From positions 1 to 64,000 of the forward strand of contig JADDMT010000018.1 in NCBI GenBank assembly GCA_021401465.1: DNA of 64,000 nucleotides, in the 5' to 3' direction. The stretch is from Teratosphaeria epicoccoides. Its lineage: Eukaryota; Ascomycota; Dothideomycetes; Mycosphaerellales; Teratosphaeriaceae. Position 1 is the first letter of the stretch. Each line of letters starts with the position of its first letter. Under the pieces are notes generated by a model. It was given only the letters and a program-made list of their open reading frames with translations, did not search any database and was not told the origin of the DNA. The position numbers and the translations under genes were made by a program. Positions 56,608 to 64,000 of this stretch are shown piece after piece.

Positions 56608-58335
56608 TCATCTCCGCCCCCGTTGACCAAGATCCTTTCGTGGCTTCTTAAACACTCCTCCTCCTCCCTCAATTGACGTACTTGGCGTGGCAGCTGGATC
56701 AGAAGCCACACTCGATTGCATGTCACCTTGCGCCTGCGCAGAAATAGAGCCTGCGCTAGACTGAGCAATACTATACCTACTAAGGTCCTGGGACAAACCG
56801 AAAGGCTCAGAGAAATTGAGCTCGGATTGCGACATAGAGAAGCTGATGTCGGGGGGGATCTGGTCAATAGCAGAGCAAATTCGCCTGAAGTGCATTGGCA
56901 TCCAATTGTCGTAGACATTCTTCGTGAACTGGTATGCTGTCCACTTCTCTTTGCCCTCCGAATCCGTGAAGTCAAATTTCCGGATTGTGTGACGGTAGTA
57001 TTTCGTTTCGGCACCATCCATCTCGGCGTAATAACCATAAATTCTCACAGTTGCGTGATCGTGTGAGACAGAGAAGGCGAGAACCTCCCGTTGCAGCTCT
57101 TCTTCGCGCTTTACTAACCGGAATAGCTCTACTACTGCCCGCACCGCAATGGCCGCGCTGTGGGCGTTCTGGCGGTCGGCAATGTCGAGGGCCGCAGCGC
57201 CGCATTTTACCTCGCAGATCAAGAAGGGGAAGTACATGTACCAGGTAGCCATGAAGTATGACCGGTCGTTGAAATCGCCAATGATTGGATGCATCCTGTC
57301 AAGTTGCTCTTGCTTGAATGCCTCCCGACGGAAGCCAACGGCGTAGTCCGGCTGCGGTCGCGTCTTCGTGATTGAAATACAGTTGCTCCAGCCTTCGTTG
57401 ACGCTCTCGATAAGTGGCCGCAAGTGGGTGGCACCGTACGTATTGAGTGTTTCTGCCGATGGAACTATCAACCTGGTAATATCTTGGATCACCCGGGCTT
57501 CGTTCCTGTCTTGAATCTTTTTGCAAGTGGCCCTGAAAAGGTCGGTTCGAAACAACGAATGCTCGGATATTCTTCCTCCAGTTCCCGGTTGTAGGAGGCA
57601 TTCGCATTCTCGCTTGCTGCTGTGGGAAATATCCAGTTCTGACTCTTCCATAAAGACTCCTTTGGTTGCAAGAACAGTCGCATACTGTGGCTGCCTGTAT
57701 TCAGCGCTCTTCTGCTCTCGCGACTTCGGCTCGCCCTGATCAGTTGAGCTCGGCGTTGCATGGCCTGTGTCTGAGTTCTTCCTGCTCCTCTCCGACATCG
57801 ATCTCTTCCGAGCAAGTATGCCCTGCATATCGTCGCCCTTCTCAAAGAACGTTCGAGGCCACCGCTGATTGACTACCCAGTATGAGATTGGGTGCTCGTC
57901 GTCCTCTCGTGAGGGTGGTATCAATGTACTTGCTTTGGCAGGTGTTCGTCGTCGCTTGCGATACTGATCAGAGCCTTCTTGAAGGGAGGTTCTCTCGTCC
58001 TCTGTTCGTGATCGCTTTCGGGAAAGTGGCTCGTGTAGTTGCTGCGTACACCTCTGCGCCGACGTCAGCCATGTCATTATGTAACGGGCAATCTGACGTA
58101 CATCTGTGTCCGGAACGTCGCTGTTGTGGTTGGGCTTCTCTGCCAGCGCAGGCTTCTCCTGATACAGACTCTCCAAGCGCGCACTTTTGCGCGGAGGCAG
58201 AGGTTCGGGTGTGCGAGTTCTCTTTACTGTAAGATGGTCAGTGACGTTCAGCTGACAAGACAGCTCCAGCGCGATACCTCCGGCGTGCTGCGGCAGATCT
58301 GTACTCGGGCGCGTGTCGTTCGGTTCGCTTGCCAT
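56608..58335 (-). CDS. DUF7924 domain protein, nuclease-fold candidate
   Basis: This single-exon gene encodes 575 residues. The first ~250 residues are charged and disordered, with basic clusters (SRKRSRTEDER, YRKRRRTPAKA) that could act as nuclear localisation signals. The conserved domain (about 260-480) has PDYAVGFRREAF, MATWYMYFPFLICEVKCG, LDIADRQNAHSAAIAVRAVV, ELFRLVKREEEL, FSVSHDHATVRIYGYY and TKNVYDNWMPMHFRRICSAI. This domain occurs in many fungal proteins of unknown function. The PDYAVGF ... ICEVK arrangement resembles the D...ExK core of PD-(D/E)xK nucleases, but that is only inference. The tail is S- and Q-rich and ends basic. The neighbourhood is gene-poor and flanked by a TpA-rich relic. 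Confidence 0.8.
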   Translation of the reverse strand: MASEPNDTRPSTDLPQHAGGIALELSCQLNVTDHLTVKRTRTPEPLPPRKSARLESLYQEKPALAEKPNHNSDVPDTDVRQIARYIMTWLTSAQRCTQQLHEPLSRKRSRTEDERTSLQEGSDQYRKRRRTPAKASTLIPPSREDDEHPISYWVVNQRWPRTFFEKGDDMQGILARKRSMSERSRKNSDTGHATPSSTDQGEPKSREQKSAEYRQPQYATVLATKGVFMEESELDISHSSKRECECLLQPGTGGRISEHSLFRTDLFRATCKKIQDRNEARVIQDITRLIVPSAETLNTYGATHLRPLIESVNEGWSNCISITKTRPQPDYAVGFRREAFKQEQLDRMHPIIGDFNDRSYFMATWYMYFPFLICEVKCGAAALDIADRQNAHSAAIAVRAVVELFRLVKREEELQREVLAFSVSHDHATVRIYGYYAEMDGAETKYYRHTIRKFDFTDSEGKEKWTAYQFTKNVYDNWMPMHFRRICSAIDQIPPDISFSMSQSELNFSEPFGLSQDLSRYSIAQSSAGSISAQAQGDMQSSVASDPAATPSTSIEGGGGVFKKPRKDLGQRGRR

Positions 58336-59511
58336 GGCGGCTAATGGAACGGAGGCAAGTTCAACGAAGATATATAGAGCTGTAGAGCTCGCACGATGTG
58401 GTGACGAGTGGGCCTGGACCGGGTTTACGCGAAGCCGATCAAGGGAGGCAAGCTAAGCCGACTGAGTCAGTCGTACAGGCCGGAACTCAAGGTATCAGGC
58501 AGCACAATGTCTTGACCAATCATTACCCGCCCAAGAGGCAGCTGGCAAGCTAGCCAATTCATTGCGACGACAAACGTGTACTACTGAGGCTGTCATCACA
58601 GCAGACTAGTTGGCCTGCGGAGTAGCGTGACAGTTGTGTAGGGGTCGTACTTTACCTTTACTTGCCTGACATCCGGGAACAATAACAAGGACCTTCAGCG
58701 AGGGGTTTGCAGGCACTTTGCAGGTCTAATTAATAAAGCTTGATCGACAGCCACTCCATGCGAGCAACCATGGTCAGTGCGGCGTCTATTGGGGCTGGTG
58801 TAGGCCTTGTGGCGACAAGCCAGAGAATTGCACTCGCCCAAAGGCAACAGCCTTTATTACCACACAATGGCAACCACCAAGATACGCTGAACTTCTCGTC
58901 ACCCTCGCCACTGATCTTCCACTCCGCATTTGGGCTTCTACAGCGTAAGTAGTCCCATAGCTGACGCGCAGCTATATTCATTGGGTCGTTTTGCGTAGTC
59001 GTGCCTGCCCAAATGGGCCGGGCGTCACATGGCCTTTGCGAGAGATCAACGGTGTGGAGAAGATACGACTGCCGATGTGTGGGAAGATACGACTACTGTT
59101 ATGTGGGGGAAGTGAGATGAGTTGGTCTAGAGAGCTGGGAGAATAATGACTGATGCGACGATCGCAACCAGAATGGCCGAATACCTTCTTCACGAACGGG
59201 CATACTATTGCCCCCTGCTCCATCGCAAAAAACACCAATCTCTACCACGCGCGTGGCGATAGCAGCTTTCCGCCCAGTCCGGAATGGTTCGCATTTGGTA
59301 AGCAAGGCGATGGGATTTGCTCCGGGGCAGTAATTCTATCAGTCGGGTCAGAACATCGATGCTTGAGGACATTGACAGCTGGTGAAGGGCTGACAGCTTG
59401 TCTGCTTGGTCATAGCGTCGGTTGCTAGTACACAGCAGCTCACGCCCTCCATTGAGTGAAGACGGAGTTCGTTTCCTGCAGGACCCATTGGCTGACCTTC
59501 TCCACCGCTTC
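58336..59511. other. Intergenic stretch where an N-terminus would be expected
   Basis: Promoter side of the DUF7924 gene. The downstream plus-strand gene should have a long N-terminal part here by family comparison, but no matching reading frame was seen. Confidence 0.4.
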
Positions 59512-61322
59512 CAGACCCAGCAATGTCCTATTTCATTGCAGGTGCAATGTCCGACTCCCATATGCTGACATACCGCACTACTCGCGACGTCCGATGCATC
59601 TACTTCGACGGGACGAGTGCAAGCTTGATGGCAGATGGCAGCATGTTTAGCCAGATGCTGTTGTTGCACAATACCTCTGCCGGTCTCGATGACCACTCCG
59701 GATTCCCAGGACCTCCGGGCTCCGCAAATGGATCGTACGGACGTCCAATATGTGACCCCGGGTTAGACTACGGGAATGAGAATTGCACGCTTTGGAATCC
59801 ATTGCAGGCTGAGTATGAACGCGCAACAGGATTGTGTAACTTCATCCGAGAGAAGAATCTTGGTGGGCTTGGCTGGGGCTACGAAGCCATTGTGAGAATG
59901 AACGCTGGCTTCGAGGTCATCTGGTGGGTGTATGGACCCTGGCCGTGGTACATGACTGACAATTATCCCCTGCAACGCAGGTGCAACTTTTCCAGTCCTT
60001 CAGCGAGAATGGTGTCTTGGTTGAATACCTCATCGCCACCACTCGATGGGGTCGGTGTGTCTCAAAGACCCTGGACACCCTCTGGCAATCGAGACCACGA
60101 CCGAGATCCTGACCCATATCCGCCTAGCCTGCCATTACGAGCTCCGACATATGGAGGCGGGCCACCGCAATGGCCTGGTGCAGACAGCCCTTTCCGATCT
60201 TACAGTCTGTATGACTGGTTCCACATAGCTACTCAGAGATATGGCTTTGTTGGTGGTGTTCCAGGCCGCGGCGAGAGTCGTGTGTTGCTAGACAGTTGTG
60301 GTTTGTTCACGTTCTACGACCCAGCTCTTGAAAACCAAGAACACGCTAGGGTTGCCCAGGAAGCCCGCGCTTACAATCTCACTGCTGAAGGGCATTGGAG
60401 GCCCGATCCGGACGCCGTTGACCGCGATCGAGCTCTCACAGCGTTGCGCCGGCGACGAAGACTACAGATACCGCGCAATGTCTCAGTTGAAGATGGTCAT
60501 TTCGTGCGACTCGAAGTAGAAGCTAGACTGCGTGCTGCTTTGGATCCGGAATCGGCTCCGTGCAGTGGAATCGATTGGTCAATTTCGACTCAGGAAATTC
60601 TGGCATTCTACGCCAATCCACTCCAGCGCTTGTTGCTCCTGACATCGACTGAGAGACTGGTCGCACTCAATAGCAGCGAGACAAGAAGCGAGATTGCGCA
60701 AAGCCGGAGTGTGTTGCATGCTTTATGGTTGCCATTCTACGAGTACCCAATAGCCGTTGAAGAACCAGAGTTGGCCTTCGACATTCAGGTTGCCCAGTCA
60801 ACTGCTGCTTTGCATCGATGTAGAAGTCAGTCTAAACTCAGCGACCTGGATCAACTCTCGCCTAGTGAGCATGTGACCTACGGAGCGCTAATCGAGGTGC
60901 TGGAAGCGTTATGCTCCACTCTCTTACCAGTATTCTTGGGAACAGAACGAATATGGTTGAGCAACTTCAACAACGCCTCCGCTGATCTGCCATCGAAGGA
61001 CTCACGGATCTTCAAGGAAGTGACCGCGGCTCTTCAACGTCAGCACCAGGTTGTTGAGGAGCTTATGGCATGGTTAGGTTGGGCAGATCAGTGGGTCGCT
61101 TGCACGCCTGGTTGCGGGTTGGGCGAAACCTGCTACATCCCTATCTGGCCAACGATGGGCTTGCCCGATCGCAATAGAGGCGACAGAAGACGCAATGCTT
61201 CCGAGCATGAACATGCCGCCCCACCTCAGCGTGAAAACGGGACAGGGTGGGGTATGGACGGAATGTCGAAGTTCCTGTGGGAGCCGACTTGTGTAGACGC
61301 AGAGCATTATCCGCCAGTCTGA
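59512..61322 (+). pseudogene. 5'-truncated copy of a large fungal secreted/membrane family
   Basis: The open region encodes about 580 residues from 59523, or from an acceptor near 59511. It starts in mid-domain (MSYFIAGAMSDSHMLTYRTT, YFDGTSASLMADGSMFSQML), continues GLCNFIREKNLGGLGWGYEA and VRMNAGFEVIW, and ends EHYPPV-stop. As I recall the family, proteins with this core have several hundred further residues, including membrane segments, before this point. Upstream, an in-frame TGA lies about 40 bases away and nothing familiar precedes it. A 57-nt intron at 59924-59980 (GTGGGT, CTGAC, CGCAG) is stop-free and in frame; removing it restores EVIWCNFSSPSARMVSWLN. The downstream portion is intact, so truncation seems recent, or unrecognised upstream exons exist. 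Confidence 0.6.
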
Positions 61323-64000
61323 TAGCGCCGTGCCTTGGTAGCGCTGAACGCTGGCAAGCTCGCGGTATCCCGATGAGCCTATCAAGGAGTGGACCGAGGA
61401 GTCTTCTCTTACAACAAGCGCAGACTGTTGAGCGGCTGGACCACGTGAAGTGGATTTGAACGCTAGATCCTGCAATCAATCTATTCTAATGATTAAGCTT
61501 CTATGATGTCCCGCCAACCAAGCCACACGCACAAGACGAGAACTCAGGCTGAATCCCGGGGCACGGAATAGAGCCGCCCAGAACGATGATCAAGCGCCAG
61601 CTCGCGAACAGTGTGGTTTGCCCATCTGTGCGATGCTCACGGAAACGCAGTCTCAATACCAAGGGGCCAGCAGCTGCTCACGCCAGACTGTCAGTCGATT
61701 ACAATTGGGCGTCTTGTTTCCTCGGTCCAAGTTGAGTTCTGCCAGAGCGTTGTGGTCTCTTAAAACGGGTGCAGAGTCGAGGGTGCAGTCCCCGAGATCA
61801 ATGACTATATTGATAGGTCTGCGGCAACCGGAACGTAGTCTCAGTCTCACACATGTGAAACATCCGTGTGACTACGATCAAAGAAGTGTCAGGATTTGGG
61901 CATCAATGCTCAAAATTGGCAGCGATTCATCAGCCCGACCCACGAGCACCTGAGCCATCTGCTAATGTAGTCAGCAATCATAAGTCTACATAAGTCCCCT
62001 GACGACTGGTCACTTGTGCATATCCTGTGCAGGCTCATCGACGATTATCTGTCACGTCCAAAAATTGGTGCTGCGCGTCAGATTCAATCGTGCAATGTCT
62101 CTATGCAGTATAGCACCAAGGTGCTTATGACTTTACTGTCGTGTCAAACGACGATCTTAGCTCAGAGCGGAGCTATCTCCGCTGGTACTGAAGCGAACAT
62201 CCGGACGGCGCTGGGAACGGAGTACCAACCTCACACCACGTATTGCCTGTTGACAAGACCTCGGACTTATGTAGGCTGCTTCTTCATTGCTGCTGCGAAT
62301 CTGTTGGAGGAGGCAATACTGGCTGCATTTGCTAGTATCGGAGTGATATTGGCCATCCTCAATTTAGATACCTAATACGTTGTCTGTCAGGCCGTCAACA
62401 TGTTGCCCGCGCCAAAGGGAGACAGATTACCCGGCACCCAACCTGCTTGACGCGCCAAGCATACGGCGGGACGAATGAGGGCCCAAGAATCTGACAGTGC
62501 AACCCAAACGACATAACACCGATATATAGTTGGATCGAACGGCGCTGTCTCCGCAGAGTTTGAACGGGCGTCCCGGACAAGAAGCCTAAGCAGTCCAAGC
62601 ACGCACACTGCCGACTTGACGCGGATACTTTTCCGGCGTCTGTAGCAAAAGCGATACTGCGATCCTTCGCACTGAAACTGGTCGCATGTTGGATGGTCCG
62701 GCGCCTGATAAGGGTCACCGACGCTGGAGGCTAATTGTCATCAGGTGATGCCCTTGTCGTTGTTGACTCGCGGGTTTCGTGGTTGTCTTGCGTGAGACGA
62801 GCAGTGCACGTTTGCGGATCCCGATTCCCGAGCCTAGCATGCAACCAGGCGAGAGCATGTTGGGGGATGCCGACGCCCGTACTGTCGAGACGAGCCCTTC
62901 CTTTCGCACAAAGGACCGTTGATCAGAACGGTGATTCAATGATATTGTACCAGTCCATACCGGTATGAAACATGACGCAGCGACGGCTATATGTAGAGTC
63001 CGAGCAAAAATCGTATCTCGTATAAGTCCAAGCGAGGGTCAAATCCAACTGCCACTTGACAGGACTCGCCTCCGTGCAAGAATCTTTCATGTGGAATGTT
63101 GGACTGCAAATCTCCTAGAATTGGTCAAATGTACGCAGTGGTCTTCGCCTCGGAACGTGCTGCTTCTATAGTCTACGTACACTATGAAGACAATGATAAT
63201 GATGAACTCTCGAGCTGTCTGTTGGGTAGAGAAACGCCAGAGCATGACGGGAATGATGGCGTTCGCGGCGCGAGCTACGGACTTTAACCGTACCGGGGAC
63301 AAGCCTCTCTCCACCAGAAACATGAAAGCTTGGAGGTGTGGCGCACGACGATGCTCCCGACATATCTTGGTAGCTGGGATTCAGGTGGATTCTTCATGAG
63401 TATGGTGGTTTGCCTTCTTGACAAATTGGTGGCGTGTTTGGCTTGTTGGCAAGACAATGTTGTCTGAGCTTCGATCCCAGTGGCCTGGATCAAGACGAGT
63501 CCGCTACTTGTGCCATGACTAGAGACGCGCTTGGGCGGGCACGCTGGCTTGGCTCGACGGTATGATACCGGCTCGAGGAGTCGTGTCAAGTGATCCAAAG
63601 CAGTAGAGCTGGTGACAGATCCAAAGCTGTTGCGCCGCCCCATGCGACATTCATGCTATGCACCACACACAAATCTGATTCGCTGACGCACAGAAGGAAA
63701 GAGTAGGCTGACGTGTGACGTTATTGGTCGGCTCTCAGAAAGACTGCGCCACACCCAACGGACGGACGATGGCGGCGAACGATCTGGCCTCGTTCGCCAT
63801 GTCAAGATCCTTGTAGATACTCATCGAGGCCACCGTCCCGTTTGGGCACGGCGCATGCTGCCAATCATGGGCTGACGAGGCCTGTCCTTGCGACTGTACA
63901 CGACCACGATGTCCCCAGCAAGGTCGCTAGTGTAGAGATGAGAGTGTGGCAGGCCGCAGATCTGTTCGCTTACTACCTCAGCCTCGTGGACTCCATGCCG
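61323..64000. other. Gene-poor end of the window
   Basis: About 2.7 kb with normal composition and no convincing gene. The longest frames (62016-62375 plus, 63284-63643 minus, each about 119 codons) have no recognisable motifs. A tRNA-like segment on the minus strand at 61438-61511 is described in the findings. Confidence 0.4.

Noticed and set aside
62016..62375. 119-codon plus-strand frame with a hydrophobic end
   Set aside because: No recognisable family, leader context or splice signals; expected occasionally by chance.
63284..63643. 119-codon minus-strand frame near the end of the window
   Set aside because: No motif or similarity was recognised and opposing frames of similar size overlap it.

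Overview
The window is nuclear DNA from a filamentous ascomycete fungus. Intron-bearing genes with GT..AG borders and CTRAC/CTRAY branch points, Zn2Cys6, DUF6594 and DUF7924 families, a farnesylated Skt5-like chitin synthase regulator and TpA-rich, RIP-like repeat relics all point to Pezizomycotina. Dothideomycetes is my best guess, but that is inference. Most introns are 50-94 nt, and many coding regions had to be assembled by splicing.

Layout. 1-1400 is a decayed TpA-rich repeat. It is followed by a previously unmarked three-exon gene for a six-cysteine secreted protein (2135-2556). Then come a NEW1/EF3-like ABC ATPase (4169-7549), a gene-poor stretch, a Q-rich Sel1-repeat Skt5/Chs4-like protein with a CVVM prenylation box (10021-13808), fumarase (14102-15771), a second cysteine-rich secreted protein (16765-17344), a SAM methyltransferase (17744-18757), TYW3 (minus) and a divergent DUF2461 gene. 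The DUF2461 gene is split by unusually long introns (258, 1723, 731 and 316 nt). 24881-28113 is nearly empty. 28.1-36.3 kb holds a Zn2Cys6 factor with a likely one-base frame break, the ribosome-quality-control factor RQT4/TRIP4, and a divergent SRP receptor alpha / YIF1 pair sharing a 311-bp promoter with a G/T-rich minisatellite. 36.5-40.7 kb holds a ten-cysteine secreted protein, another signal-peptide protein, a BLOC-1 CNL1-like subunit and a DUF6594-like gene or pseudogene. 41-54.8 kb is a housekeeping block: POP1, SMC5, ARPC4, an RRM protein, an R-SNARE of the Snc/VAMP type and a 63-aa myristoylation-type membrane peptide. 55-64 kb is sparser: a second TpA-rich relic, a DUF7924 gene, a probably 5'-truncated large secreted/membrane-family gene, and about 2.7 kb with no convincing gene.

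The genes do not form one pathway. Several serve secretion and membrane traffic (SRP receptor, YIF1, R-SNARE, CNL1), and others translation and RNA (NEW1, RQT4, TYW3, POP1). The most notable unannotated content is the set of small cysteine-rich secreted proteins, whose introns are all in phase 0. No biosynthetic cluster, CRISPR array, intact transposon or confident tRNA/rRNA was seen.
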